Counted from the first letter of the stretch, positions 1-7,649 are shown. The stretch is DNA of 13,563 nucleotides from Thermoplasmata archaeon (GCA_021163455.1 JAGGWT010000110.1:1-13563), one strand, 5' to 3'. Translations and numbers: made by a program. The notes: generated from the sequence alone by a model not told the origin.

Positions 1-869
1 AATCGGGAGGATTTACATCCAGATATCTCTCCGAAGCCGCAGATATTGTCGAGGAGATGATAAGAGACAGAGAAACCAGGGTTTTCCTTTCCTTTCCAGC
101 GTGCATCATCGCTACAGGTACAAGAGGAGTCATCACAGAGATAGTGAAAAGAAAATGGGTGGACGTAATAATAACAACATGTGGCACTCTTGATCACGAC
201 CTTGCCAGAGTATGGAAAGATTACCTTCACGGCTCTTTCTTTGCTGATGATAGGGAATTGCACAGACAAAATATCCATAGAATAGGTAACATTTTTGTCC
301 CTATGGATTCCTATGGAAAAATACTGGAGGAGAAACTTCAGCCGATAATCGAAAGAATTTATGAGAAAAGAAAAAGCTGGTCAACTCGAGATCTCATATG
401 GGAAATTGGAAAATATCTCGAGGATGAAAATAGAAAGGAAGAATCCATAATATACCAGGCATACAAAAACAAAATACCGATCTTTGTTCCGGGCATCACG
501 GATGGCGCCGTCGGTTCGCAGTTATGGTTATTCTATCAAAGGCACAGGGACTTTTCGATTGACCTGCTGAAAGATGAACAGGACCTATGCGATATAATCT
601 TTGAGAGCAAGAAGACAGGAGGAATAATTGTTGGTGGTGGAATATCAAAACACCATCTGATATGGTGGAATCAGTTCAAGGAGGGTCTGGACTATGCGGT
701 TTATCTTACCACGGCTTTTGAGTATGATGGGAGTTTGAGTGGTGCCCAGACCAGGGAAGCCATATCCTGGGGAAAAATAAAGGAAAAAGCCCATCATGTA
801 ACGGTTATGGGGGATGCTACCATAACTCTGCCTATCATAGTCGCAGCAATGGTCGAAAGGTTCGATTGA
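1..869 (+). CDS. dys: Deoxyhypusine synthase, 5'-truncated by window edge
   Basis: Transfers the aminobutyl group of spermidine, with NAD, to one lysine of initiation factor aIF5A, the first step of hypusine formation; cytosolic. The frame is already open at base 3 and reads family-like sequence (SGGFTSRYLSEAADIVEEM) before the first ATG at 57, so the true start lies outside the window. About 288 codons are visible against a usual 310-350, so only a short N-terminus is missing. Visible family features are TGTRG early on, the TT-GT-DHDLAR segment, P-TDGAVG in the middle, and near the C-terminus GGGISKHH, whose Lys (648-650) aligns with the Schiff-base lysine of the human enzyme, followed by EYDGSLSGA and EAISWGKI. 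The gene ends 21 nt before the convergent creatininase-family gene. Spermidine synthase, which makes its substrate, lies at 8465-9295. Archaeal homologues sometimes act on other substrates, so aIF5A as target is inferred from the family. Confidence 0.93.
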   Translation, partial: SGGFTSRYLSEAADIVEEMIRDRETRVFLSFPACIIATGTRGVITEIVKRKWVDVIITTCGTLDHDLARVWKDYLHGSFFADDRELHRQNIHRIGNIFVPMDSYGKILEEKLQPIIERIYEKRKSWSTRDLIWEIGKYLEDENRKEESIIYQAYKNKIPIFVPGITDGAVGSQLWLFYQRHRDFSIDLLKDEQDLCDIIFESKKTGGIIVGGGISKHHLIWWNQFKEGLDYAVYLTTAFEYDGSLSGAQTREAISWGKIKEKAHHVTVMGDATITLPIIVAAMVERFD

Positions 870-883
870 AACCCTACGTGCAG

Positions 884-900
884 ACAATTTTTATTTTCTC
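884..900 (+). terminator. Possible oligo-T terminator for the deoxyhypusine synthase gene
   Basis: A T-rich run (TTTTTATTTTCT, beginning around 887) lies about 18 nt past the deoxyhypusine synthase stop on the coding strand. Archaeal RNA polymerase often terminates at such runs without a hairpin. The run overlaps the end of the convergent gene, so its composition may be coincidental. Confidence 0.35.
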
Positions 901-1688
901 TGAAGAAACAGGGGCAAATATCCGAGCGGTCGTGGCATAAAATTTCTGTACTTTCCTTCCATCAGCTCAAAAACTGATTCCACACAGAAATTGACCAGGT
1001 CGTTGAAAAGTTTCCTTCCATGTTCTATAGATGCCTCAGATGGATTTCCTGTGTATGCATCTTTGGCACCGAGTTCGCGAAGAGTTTTTCTGAAATCAAG
1101 AATGGAAAACTCGATTTCAACTCTCTCGAGAGATTTGTATATTTTATCAACCAGGTAGGGATAAAGATAGAGCATGATAGATGTCTCTTCCTTTCCAGCG
1201 TGAGATATACCTCCATTCAGATAAAAAAATTTTGAAACAGGCTCAGCCACCTTCATACCGTAAACCCTCTCCACCTTCCCTATAGCCCTGTGTATCGCCT
1301 TGATATAGAAGGGGTCAAGGTGAAAGGTAATAATGGTAGAATATCTGAATCCCTGCGCCGCCAGGCTTCTGAGGGTATCGTGCATTATTTTTCCAAATGC
1401 TTTCACATCGACAGATACACTCCCCATGACATCTTTATTGGCTCCACAGTATCCAAAAGCTTGAAAGGGGTACATCACCGGAATTATGCTCCTTCTCTTC
1501 CTCTTTATTCTTCTGTACATTTCTCTGCAAATCTCTTCCGTTATCAACATATCTGTTCCGATAGGAAGATGAGGTCCATGAGCTTCAAGTGGACTTACCG
1601 GAATGATGATGACACTTTTATTCCTGTCAAGCTCTCCTATTTTTGTAAAACTGAGCTCCTCAAACCGGATAATGGTTCTTTTCTTCAT
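891..1688 (-). CDS. Creatininase-family metallo-amidohydrolase, divergent
   Basis: A 265-aa protein of the creatininase superfamily, dinuclear metal amidohydrolases that include creatininase, the archaeal FAPy deformylase ArfB and mycofactocin MftE. The N-terminal signature EAHGPHLPIGTD (residues 35-46) supplies expected ligands E35, H37 and D46. HAGKEETS (163-170) matches the late HAG-x-x-ETS motif. The middle is unusual: the NGH-x-x-N motif is replaced by TFHLDP (121-126). This keeps His and an acid in the spacing of creatininase His120/Glu122 but loses both asparagines. The usual Y-G-x-S-x-E-H segment is also not recognisable around residues 79-92. The ATG overlaps the methionine aminopeptidase stop as ATGA, and a strong GAGGTGAT lies just upstream, so the two are translationally coupled. 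The substrate is unknown. A riboflavin/F420 deformylase role is possible, but nothing in this sequence or its neighbours points to it. Confidence 0.82.
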   Translation of the reverse strand: MKKRTIIRFEELSFTKIGELDRNKSVIIIPVSPLEAHGPHLPIGTDMLITEEICREMYRRIKRKRRSIIPVMYPFQAFGYCGANKDVMGSVSVDVKAFGKIMHDTLRSLAAQGFRYSTIITFHLDPFYIKAIHRAIGKVERVYGMKVAEPVSKFFYLNGGISHAGKEETSIMLYLYPYLVDKIYKSLERVEIEFSILDFRKTLRELGAKDAYTGNPSEASIEHGRKLFNDLVNFCVESVFELMEGKYRNFMPRPLGYLPLFLQRK

Positions 1689-2569
1689 GTTATCACCTCA
1701 CAGCCATCTTCTGTCACAATGATTGTATGCTCGTGCTGAGAAACTATGCCATCATCAACGAGTCTGGGATAGTGATATACGCTTCCATGTGAGATCAGTC
1801 TTTCTAAAGCGATTCTCAGATTCGGAAACTCTCTTACAAACCACCTGTCCGCGAAAGGCAGGGTTCCAAATTTTTCTTTCAATCTCTTTGCAAGAAATCT
1901 TAATCTTATATCTCTGGGTGTAGGAGGATGCATATAGAGATATATGTTGCTCCATCCTTTTGATTCTACATATCCTCTTCCCGTGCTGGCAAAAGGTTCG
2001 ATCGCTACAACTTCATCCTCTTTCAATTTTCTCTTACTTCTCGTGGGAACATTCGGAATAGAAACACCCGTATGAAGTTTGAATCTACCAAGACCATGTC
2101 CTGATAGGTTTTCTATAGGGTTAAATCCTTCTTTTTTTATGCTCTCATAGACAATTTTTCCTATCTCACCAACCTCCACACCAGGTTTTACATGCTCTAT
2201 AACTCTCTCAAGTGCGCTTTTTGAGGATTGTATTAATCTGTGATATCTGTCATTATCAACCTCCACAGTCAGTGCGGTATCTGCTATATAACCATCTACA
2301 TGCGCGCCAACATCCAGTTTAACAACATCTCCTTCTCTGATTTCAAGCTCTACATCATCAAGTTTCGGAGAGAAGTGAGCCGCAACACGATTTATAGAGA
2401 TATTTACAGGAAATGCTGGTTTTCCACCCAGCTCGTAAATCTTTTTTTCAACTTTTTCAGCTATATCAAGAAGTTTTGCACCGGCTTTGAGCAAACTTGC
2501 TCCGTAATCTCTAGCTTCGGCTGCGATTTTTCCTGCCTTTCTATATTTTTCCAGTACTGTACTGTCCAT
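1685..2569 (-). CDS. map: Type II methionine aminopeptidase (archaeal)
   Basis: Removes the initiator methionine from nascent proteins in the cytosol. The 294-aa length and helical insertion after the GHGLG segment are those of archaeal MetAP2. All five metal ligands are visible: D86 and D97 in KLDVGAHVDGYIADTA, H158 in LSGHGLG, E191 in VAIEPFAS and E280 in SQHEHTIIV. H65 (INRVAAHFSP) and H166 (KLHTG) match the family's active-site histidines. The N-terminus (MDSTVLEKYRKAGKIAAEAR) starts at the same point as the Pyrococcus enzyme, supporting the ATG at 2569; a GGGAG lies about 10 nt upstream. The last four bases overlap the creatininase-family start. MBF1 and the coiled-coil gene lie upstream on the same strand, with a 100-nt gap that may carry a separate promoter. 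Confidence 0.95.
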   Translation of the reverse strand: MDSTVLEKYRKAGKIAAEARDYGASLLKAGAKLLDIAEKVEKKIYELGGKPAFPVNISINRVAAHFSPKLDDVELEIREGDVVKLDVGAHVDGYIADTALTVEVDNDRYHRLIQSSKSALERVIEHVKPGVEVGEIGKIVYESIKKEGFNPIENLSGHGLGRFKLHTGVSIPNVPTRSKRKLKEDEVVAIEPFASTGRGYVESKGWSNIYLYMHPPTPRDIRLRFLAKRLKEKFGTLPFADRWFVREFPNLRIALERLISHGSVYHYPRLVDDGIVSQHEHTIIVTEDGCEVIT

Positions 2570-2669
2570 ATTCCATATGCTCCCACATTTTTGAAAGGTT
2601 CATTTCCTCTCTGTCAGGATACATCCAACCTGAGCATGGACAACCCCGGGGGAGCTTAATCTGTACTGT
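2570..2669 (-). other. 100-nt gap between MBF1 and map with inverted repeats
   Basis: The gap holds an imperfect inverted repeat, TCAGG-N10-CCTGA at 2614-2633, with a nested GGAT-AC-ATCC. An 8-bp palindrome CCCCGGGG sits at 2644-2651. In the map direction two short open frames occur: a 7-codon one starting at 2636 and a 20-codon one starting at 2603 that runs into map out of frame. No convincing TATA box was found. The repeats could form a weak hairpin in an MBF1-map transcript or serve as an operator; all of this is tentative. Confidence 0.3.
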
Positions 2670-3158
2670 TTACTTCATCCCTTTCTCTTTCTCAAGCTTT
2701 ATAAGGTCGCCTATTGTCAAACCTCTGCGTTCACTCGATGAAGAAGATACTGCTTCAATTTCTTTGACTTCCTGAAAGAGGGTTATACCGAGCAATTTTT
2801 CCAGTTTTTTCGCGGTTTCATCCGATGGTCTCAGATCACCGTTTTCCATCTTAGCTATAGCATTAACCGGCTCGCCTACCTTTGCTGACAATTCTTCTCT
2901 TGTCCACCCTTTCTTAATTCTTCCTTCCTTTATCCTCTCAGCCCAGTCAGGAACAAGCACTCTGTTCATACTCTGAAAGATTTTTTCATCGATTTTACTC
3001 ATCCTTCTCTTCAGGCTAACTTCCTGCAAACGTTTCTCGGCCGGCGGTGGCGCAGGAATGCCAAGCTTTGCACAGTTCTCACAGACCGCCATTCTCGCTC
3101 CATCTATAATAACATACCTCAACGTATCCACATTCTTTCCACACAGCTCACATTGCAT
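2670..3158 (-). CDS. mbf1: Archaeal multiprotein bridging factor 1 (zinc ribbon + HTH)
   Basis: Transcription/translation-associated HTH protein. Eukaryotic MBF1 bridges TBP and activators, and archaeal MBF1 has been linked to the ribosome. The 162-aa product opens with a zinc ribbon (C3-x2-C6 and C26-x2-C29), then a basic linker containing a proline-rich IPAPPP. A Cro/C1-type HTH follows from about residue 75 (WAERIKEGRIKKGWTREELSAKVG... through LEKLLGI). A lysine-rich tail ends the protein. The ATG at 3158 was preferred over an in-frame TTG at 3167 because family members begin directly with the M-x-C-x-x-C ribbon; GGTGGGG lies upstream. It sits 21 nt behind the coiled-coil gene on the same strand, so the two are probably co-transcribed. 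Confidence 0.93.
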   Translation of the reverse strand: MQCELCGKNVDTLRYVIIDGARMAVCENCAKLGIPAPPPAEKRLQEVSLKRRMSKIDEKIFQSMNRVLVPDWAERIKEGRIKKGWTREELSAKVGEPVNAIAKMENGDLRPSDETAKKLEKLLGITLFQEVKEIEAVSSSSSERRGLTIGDLIKLEKEKGMK

Positions 3159-3179
3159 CCGTATCAATCCCCACCATAT

Positions 3180-4037
3180 TCATATAAAACCAGCTTTCTG
3201 GAGGAGAAGAAGATCCTCTGTGCTGAGTTTTTCTCCCCTCTTGAATCTCTCAAAAATCTCGCTCGCCTCTTTCTGGATGGTGAGGTCTTCTTTTCTTTTT
3301 CCGGACCTCTTGAGAGCTGCTATTCTTCTCTCAAGTTGATGAATTTTATCCACATGCTCAATAAATTGCCTGTGTGCGTTATCAGCTTCTATCTTTGTGA
3401 AGACTATCTTCTCCTGTATGTCCTCGATCCTCTTTGATATGGCATCACACTCTCTTATCAATCTCAGCATTTCCTCATGCTCTTTCTGTGCCCTCTCAGC
3501 CAGCTCTTCCACTTCCGCATGCTGCTTTTCTGCCCTTTCCTTTGCCTGATTGAACTCTTCATAAGCTCTCTTCAATCTTATATCATGGGCGATTTTCTCC
3601 TCACATTCCTTAAGTTTTGCATGCAATTTTGATATCTTTTCCACAATTTCTTTTTCTTTCTGAGGAGACATTGGCTGGGTCATCTGTTCGTTTTCCAGCC
3701 GTCTCAATTCTCTCTTAAGTTTCTCAATATTAACTCCAAGAGAAAGGGATTTTCTTCTTTCCAATTCTCTCAATTTTCTTTTTGCTCTCTGGTACAATCT
3801 GTTAAGTTCTGCCCTTTTTTCCTTGGCGGATCTCACCCTCTGATTGAGCTCGTCTCTCTTTATCTTGTGCTCTCTTATCTTTACTCTCAGTTCCCTTATT
3901 TTCGCGCTTAACTCGTCTCTCTCTTCAGCAAGCACTCTCGATTTCTTATTGAGTTCGTCTCTTTTTTTCTTTAATTCATCGGCTCTCTTCTGAAGGTTTT
4001 CCTTTTCCTTTTCCAGCTCCTCCAGAGATTGTATCAT
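3180..4037 (-). CDS. Archaeal coiled-coil protein (COG1340-like)
   Basis: About 285 aa, almost entirely Lys/Glu/Arg-rich heptad-like sequence. A long coiled coil runs from about residue 5 to 125, is interrupted by a proline-containing MTQPMSPQ segment, and resumes to about residue 245. The C-terminus, EIFERFKRGEKLSTEDLLLLQKAGFI, resembles the conserved end of the archaeal COG1340 coiled-coil family, whose function is unknown. The start is ambiguous: an ATG at 4043 directly abuts GAGG, while the ATG at 4037 has that GAGG (4044-4047) exactly 6 nt upstream, the spacing used by several genes in this window, so 4037 is preferred. It is the first gene of the minus-strand block ahead of MBF1, suggesting a gene-expression role. 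Family assignment is from memory of the C-terminal motif, and low-complexity coiled coils can mislead. Confidence 0.8.
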   Translation of the reverse strand: MIQSLEELEKEKENLQKRADELKKKRDELNKKSRVLAEERDELSAKIRELRVKIREHKIKRDELNQRVRSAKEKRAELNRLYQRAKRKLRELERRKSLSLGVNIEKLKRELRRLENEQMTQPMSPQKEKEIVEKISKLHAKLKECEEKIAHDIRLKRAYEEFNQAKERAEKQHAEVEELAERAQKEHEEMLRLIRECDAISKRIEDIQEKIVFTKIEADNAHRQFIEHVDKIHQLERRIAALKRSGKRKEDLTIQKEASEIFERFKRGEKLSTEDLLLLQKAGFI

Positions 4038-4043
4038 TTCCAT

Positions 4044-4220
4044 CCTCTTTACTCACTAAAGTATCTAATAATATGGATAAAGAAAATCTATTTCTTAAGT
4101 ATTTCGTCTTTATCCCCTAACTGAACAGAGTCAATATGCCATTTTTCCAGATAATAAAAGGAGCAGCGGGACTCTTCTCCAAGAAAAATTTATATCTCTG
4201 ATTCGGTTTACAGGTAGGGT
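4044..4220. promoter_or_regulatory. Divergent intergenic region between coiled-coil gene and Lon-like protease
   Basis: 177 bp of AT-rich DNA between oppositely oriented genes; no gene is seen in it. On the plus strand a TATA-like TTTATAT lies at 4189-4195, its centre 29 nt before the protease ATG, so that transcript is likely leaderless or nearly so. On the minus strand candidates such as CTTTATCC (4075-4082) would place the start a few nt before the coiled-coil ORF; this one is weaker. Box positions are read by eye. Confidence 0.5.
4189..4195 (+). promoter_or_regulatory. TATA box of the Lon-like protease gene
   Basis: TTTATAT preceded by an A-rich stretch (AAGAAAAA) that could act as a BRE. 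The distance to ATG 4221 predicts transcription starting within a few bases of the start codon. The upstream GGTAGGGT is a poor, too-close Shine-Dalgarno match, which fits a leaderless message. Confidence 0.5.
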
Positions 4221-6212
4221 ATGAGAAAGTTAGTTTTCCTGATAACTGTTTGTATCCTCGTGATATCTCATTCCTCAGTTATATCATACTCTCTTGAGGA
4301 GGGAAAGGTAACACTTTTCTACAGATCTGTAACAGTATACGCCCCAGCAGTGGCGGAGACGGAGCAGGGTATGGTTGGTGTTGCAACGACAATAACAGTA
4401 ACTGTACAGAATGGGACGGGATGCAGCGGTAAGGTTTTTGTTGAGACGGTTCCGCTTACAGAAGTGGATATGCAAGGTTCTGCCAGGCTTGCGGTAACTG
4501 TTGCCTGTTCTCTCACAGGTGTTGACCCATCCGATTATGATTTCTTCTTTGTAATAAAGACACCCTCCCCCATCATAGGTGGACCATCTGCAGGAGCAAT
4601 AATGACGATTGCAACCATAGCCGCTCTGGAAGGATGGGACCTGGACAATAAAACCATGATGACCGGTATGATTAATCCGGATGGAAGCATAGGTCCTGTT
4701 GGTGGTATAAAGGAGAAGATAGATGCTGCACATGCTGTGGGAGCAAAGAGATTCCTGATCCCAAAAGGTCAGAGTATCGTTTATGAAAACGTGATAGAGA
4801 ATGTCGGAGGGTGGCTGGTCTACACGAAGAAACCAATTAACGTAAGAGAATACGCGATGGAAAGGTATGGTATGGAAGTAGTGGAGGTAGAGGATATAGA
4901 TGATGCCCTGTACTACTTTACGGGTTACAGATTTGAGGAAGAAGAATTTGATAAAAACATAACAACAGAAAACTACACAACATCTATGTTGCCCCTCGCT
5001 CAGCATCTTCTCGATAGAGCTAAGGATAGTTACAACAATGCCAGCACCCTGTTTAACGAAACAAAGTATAACATTCCTAATCAGTACCCGTATTTCACAT
5101 ACAGAACTTATGTGAGACAGAAACTGAAGGAGGCAGAAGAAGCTCTATACATGGCAAATGAATCCTTCGAGAGCAAAATGTTTTACTCCTCGATGAGCAA
5201 ATCCTTCCAGTCCCTCATCAATTCAAGATTTGTTATATACGCATGCCAGTATTTTTCATCTGAAAACAAAAAACAGTTTGTAGAAGACATGATTGACTCG
5301 ATTGGAGATATGGTGAACGATAGCAAAAAACTGGCCAATAGCGCAGAGATAAAGGGCCTGGTCTCCCTACAGTGCGTCGGCGCCGCGCAGAAAAGATTGT
5401 ACGATGCTCAGGATAAATTCAATGCCGCATTAACCAGTTACCAGCAGGGTGATTATGTGGGTGCACTTTACAATCTCGCATTCTGCGCGGAAAGATGTTT
5501 GAGTATAGGATGGTGGATTAATATATCGAAACAGTTTGAAGATAAACCACCAATTAACAGTACACAGCTTCAGGACATTGCAACGAAGTATCTGGACCTC
5601 GCGAAGAACTCCGTGACCTATTCGAAGATAATTCTTCAGGAAATTGGTGAAAATTCGGATTTGCTGAATAATGCTGAACAAACTTTGATGGAAGCAGAAA
5701 AACAGAAAAAGACTCACCCCGCAGCTTCACTATTCTCATCTCTTGAGGCCACTGCAGAGGCAAATCTGGCCATAGAGTTGATAGGAGTAGAAGTAAGTGG
5801 AGAAAATATTAAAGATAGATTGGAGAGAACAAAGGATAAAGCCGCAACTGAGATTGGAGAGTGCAGGAGCAAAAGCATAGAGCCCGTTCTTGCTGTAAGT
5901 TATTATGAGTATGCAGAGTTGCTGGAAAATGAATCTGCTATAAATTCCATGCTGGATTACAGATATGCGCAGATGATAGCCGGCGCCCTGCGGCTGGCAG
6001 TTTCCCCTATAGAGAAAAAAACATCGAGATTCGAAGGTATACCGCCAATAAATCCGGCGAACCAGGTCTTCCCAAGTGAAAAGGAAATTATATCGTATCT
6101 CATCTGGACTGTTGTGATACTGGGCATAATCCTGCTTGCAATTGTTGCGATAGTATCGATAATCTCAAGCGAGAGGAGATTTAGAAGAGACTTCCCGCCA
6201 GAATTATGGTAG
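4221..6212 (+). CDS. Membrane-anchored extracytoplasmic Lon-type Ser/Lys protease without ATPase domain
   Basis: A 663-aa predicted secreted peptidase of the Lon fold (archaeal COG1750-like). Residues 1-24 form a signal peptide: MRK, a hydrophobic core, then a polar stretch. The Lon proteolytic domain spans about 28-235. GGPSAG contains candidate nucleophile S123, and TGMINPDGSIGPVGGIKEK contains K166, exactly 43 residues later as for E. coli Lon S679/K722. Residues 250-610 are rich in Ala, Glu, Lys and Tyr with many N-x-S/T sequons and look like helical repeats. One membrane segment follows (about 629-651), then a short basic tail ERRFRRDF. There is no AAA+ module, so ATP-driven unfolding is not expected. 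The topology implies the protease faces outside with a cytoplasmic tail. Substrates are unknown. Its stop codon lies inside the start of the tRNA endonuclease gene. Confidence 0.9.
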   Translation: MRKLVFLITVCILVISHSSVISYSLEEGKVTLFYRSVTVYAPAVAETEQGMVGVATTITVTVQNGTGCSGKVFVETVPLTEVDMQGSARLAVTVACSLTGVDPSDYDFFFVIKTPSPIIGGPSAGAIMTIATIAALEGWDLDNKTMMTGMINPDGSIGPVGGIKEKIDAAHAVGAKRFLIPKGQSIVYENVIENVGGWLVYTKKPINVREYAMERYGMEVVEVEDIDDALYYFTGYRFEEEEFDKNITTENYTTSMLPLAQHLLDRAKDSYNNASTLFNETKYNIPNQYPYFTYRTYVRQKLKEAEEALYMANESFESKMFYSSMSKSFQSLINSRFVIYACQYFSSENKKQFVEDMIDSIGDMVNDSKKLANSAEIKGLVSLQCVGAAQKRLYDAQDKFNAALTSYQQGDYVGALYNLAFCAERCLSIGWWINISKQFEDKPPINSTQLQDIATKYLDLAKNSVTYSKIILQEIGENSDLLNNAEQTLMEAEKQKKTHPAASLFSSLEATAEANLAIELIGVEVSGENIKDRLERTKDKAATEIGECRSKSIEPVLAVSYYEYAELLENESAINSMLDYRYAQMIAGALRLAVSPIEKKTSRFEGIPPINPANQVFPSEKEIISYLIWTVVILGIILLAIVAIVSIISSERRFRRDFPPELW

Positions 6213-7252
6213 AGATGAGAGCAAAAATATCTGAAGATAAAGTGGTCGTGTACAATGAACGGCTTGCAAATATACTGAATGCGAGAGGTTATGGAAGATT
6301 ATTTGATGAGGGAAAACTCGAACTATCTCCGGTAGAAGCCATGTATTTGATGGAAAAGAAAAAACTGAAAATATTTGACGATAAAGACCTGGAAGAAGAG
6401 GAAATTTTTGATAAGTTTTCACACATGGACGAAAGATTTGGTCACAAATTCATCGTGTACAGAGATTTGAGAAAGAGAGGATACAAGATAAAATGTTTTC
6501 ATGATCTTAAAGATGAAGGTGTTGACTACAGCCTTAAACCAAAAAGATTGGAACAGAGGGACATATTTGTCTTATGTGCGAGCGAGAGAGAGGACTTTTT
6601 GATTGACAGGATGGTCAAATATACAGAGCAGATTGACCCGCTGATAGAAGAGTTGTGGGTGGGTGTGGTGGATGAGGAGGGAGAGGTAACTTACTATAAG
6701 ATAGAGGAGATAGAACCCAAGGGAAAATTTGAAGATGTGGAGGGATTGCACTGCAAGGGAATTTTGCTCAGAGACCTGGTGATAGTTAAAGCCAAAGGTG
6801 ATGAAAAGAAACTTTTTGAGCAGGGCTTTTATGGCAGTTTATCCAATGGGGAGATAAGCGTATCCCTCATAGAGGCGCTTTATCTCATGAGCAGGGGTAT
6901 TCTGGATGTTTATCAGCATAACAGAAAACTGGATTCTTCAGAGCTTATAGAGATATCAAAAACATACCAGCCTGATATAGAAATCAGATATCAGGTATAC
7001 AGGGACCTTAAAGAGAGAAATGTGTGCGTGAAAACCGGATACAAATTTGGCACTCATTTCAGAGCTTACGAGAGAGACCCCAGACGATATCATGCCGAAT
7101 ATCTCATCGATGTGGTCAAACCAGACTTTAAAAGCACATGGCCAAACATGAGCAGAGGGATAAGACTTGCCCATTCTGTAAGGAAGGTGTATGTTCTGGC
7201 TGTCGCTTCCGAGAAGATAAGATACATATCCATGGAAAGGATAAAACCCTGA
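6206..7252 (+). CDS. endA: tRNA-splicing endonuclease, two-repeat (alpha2) type
   Basis: Cuts pre-tRNA and pre-rRNA introns at bulge-helix-bulge motifs. At 348 aa it is twice the length of the single-repeat enzyme and internally duplicated: EAMYLMEKKKLKIF (44-57) and KFIVYRDLRKRGYKIK (81-96) recur as EALYLMSRGILDVY (223-236) and RYQVYRDLKERNVCVK (261-276). The C-terminal repeat carries the catalytic triad Y288 (HFRAYER), H296 (YHAEYL) and K327 (SVRKVYV). The N-terminal repeat lacks it, as in homodimeric alpha2 enzymes of Archaeoglobus and Thermoplasma. The start overlaps the protease stop by 7 nt; an ATG at 6215 is an alternative, and neither has a good Shine-Dalgarno site. Co-transcription with the protease is likely from the overlap, though no functional link is known. 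Confidence 0.93.
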   Translation: MVEMRAKISEDKVVVYNERLANILNARGYGRLFDEGKLELSPVEAMYLMEKKKLKIFDDKDLEEEEIFDKFSHMDERFGHKFIVYRDLRKRGYKIKCFHDLKDEGVDYSLKPKRLEQRDIFVLCASEREDFLIDRMVKYTEQIDPLIEELWVGVVDEEGEVTYYKIEEIEPKGKFEDVEGLHCKGILLRDLVIVKAKGDEKKLFEQGFYGSLSNGEISVSLIEALYLMSRGILDVYQHNRKLDSSELIEISKTYQPDIEIRYQVYRDLKERNVCVKTGYKFGTHFRAYERDPRRYHAEYLIDVVKPDFKSTWPNMSRGIRLAHSVRKVYVLAVASEKIRYISMERIKP

Positions 7253-7276
7253 TTCGGGAAAACGATTAAAAACACC

Positions 7277-7283
7277 TTTATCT
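7277..7283 (+). promoter_or_regulatory. Possible TATA element of the AhpD-like gene
   Basis: TTTATCT in the 52-nt gap after endA, centred 25 nt before the chosen ATG at 7305. A second AT-rich stretch (GATTAAAAA, about 7264-7272) is an alternative. The former implies a leaderless message and the latter a short leader keeping the GGTGA ribosome site. It marks a probable new transcription unit. Confidence 0.35.
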
Positions 7284-7304
7284 ATTCCTGCCCTGGTGAG
7301 AAAT

Positions 7305-7649
7305 ATGGGAGAGATGAAAGAAGCCATAGAGCAGGTTATGGAGATGCTCAAGTTAATGTCCAAGGAGCAGCCGCAGAGCATGAGGTGCTTTAAAGAGTTC
7401 ATGGACACTGTTCTGAAGGAAGGAAATCTCGATACAAAAACGAAGGAATTGATAGCGGTTGCAACAGCCATAACCGCGAGATGTAAGTACTGTATAGCCA
7501 TCCATGTGAACAAGGCGCTCAAAGCGGGTGCAACCAAAGAAGAGATACTGGAGGCAGCATCTGTGGCTATACTGATGGGCGGCGGGCCGGCGATGACCTA
7601 TGTTGTGGAGGTGAAAAAAGCACTCGAAGAGTTCTCTGGAGATGCATAG
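7305..7649 (+). CDS. AhpD-like / carboxymuconolactone decarboxylase family protein
   Basis: A 114-aa all-helical CMD-fold protein. AhpD relatives are small oligomeric thiol reductases or peroxidases. CKYCIAIHVNKALKAGAT (60-77) is the classic AhpD signature, with redox cysteines C60 and C63 and histidine H67. EILEAASVAILMGGGPAMTY follows as in archaeal and bacterial members. The start was placed at ATG 7305 because GGTGA lies 5 nt upstream at 7295-7299; an upstream GTG at 7296 would consume that ribosome site. The last 8 nt overlap endonuclease IV, so the pair is probably co-transcribed, which would join thiol redox defence with oxidative DNA repair. The true electron donor and substrate cannot be seen. 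Confidence 0.88.
   Translation: MGEMKEAIEQVMEMLKLMSKEQPQSMRCFKEFMDTVLKEGNLDTKTKELIAVATAITARCKYCIAIHVNKALKAGATKEEILEAASVAILMGGGPAMTYVVEVKKALEEFSGDA

Noticed and set aside
2601..2603. Upstream ATG at 2603 as the start of map
   Set aside because: It is out of frame with map and stops after 20 codons; the in-frame upstream path hits TGA at 2600-2602, and MDSTVLEKYR matches the normal MetAP2 N-terminus.
4284..5006. 240-codon open frame on the minus strand inside the Lon-like protease gene
   Set aside because: Antisense to a gene with a clear Lon catalytic domain; the translation is Cys/Tyr/His-rich with no recognisable motif and no ribosome site.
6956..7537. 193-codon minus-strand open frame across endA and the AhpD-like gene
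   Set aside because: Spans two well-supported genes in antisense; no family features, consistent with codon-shadow.
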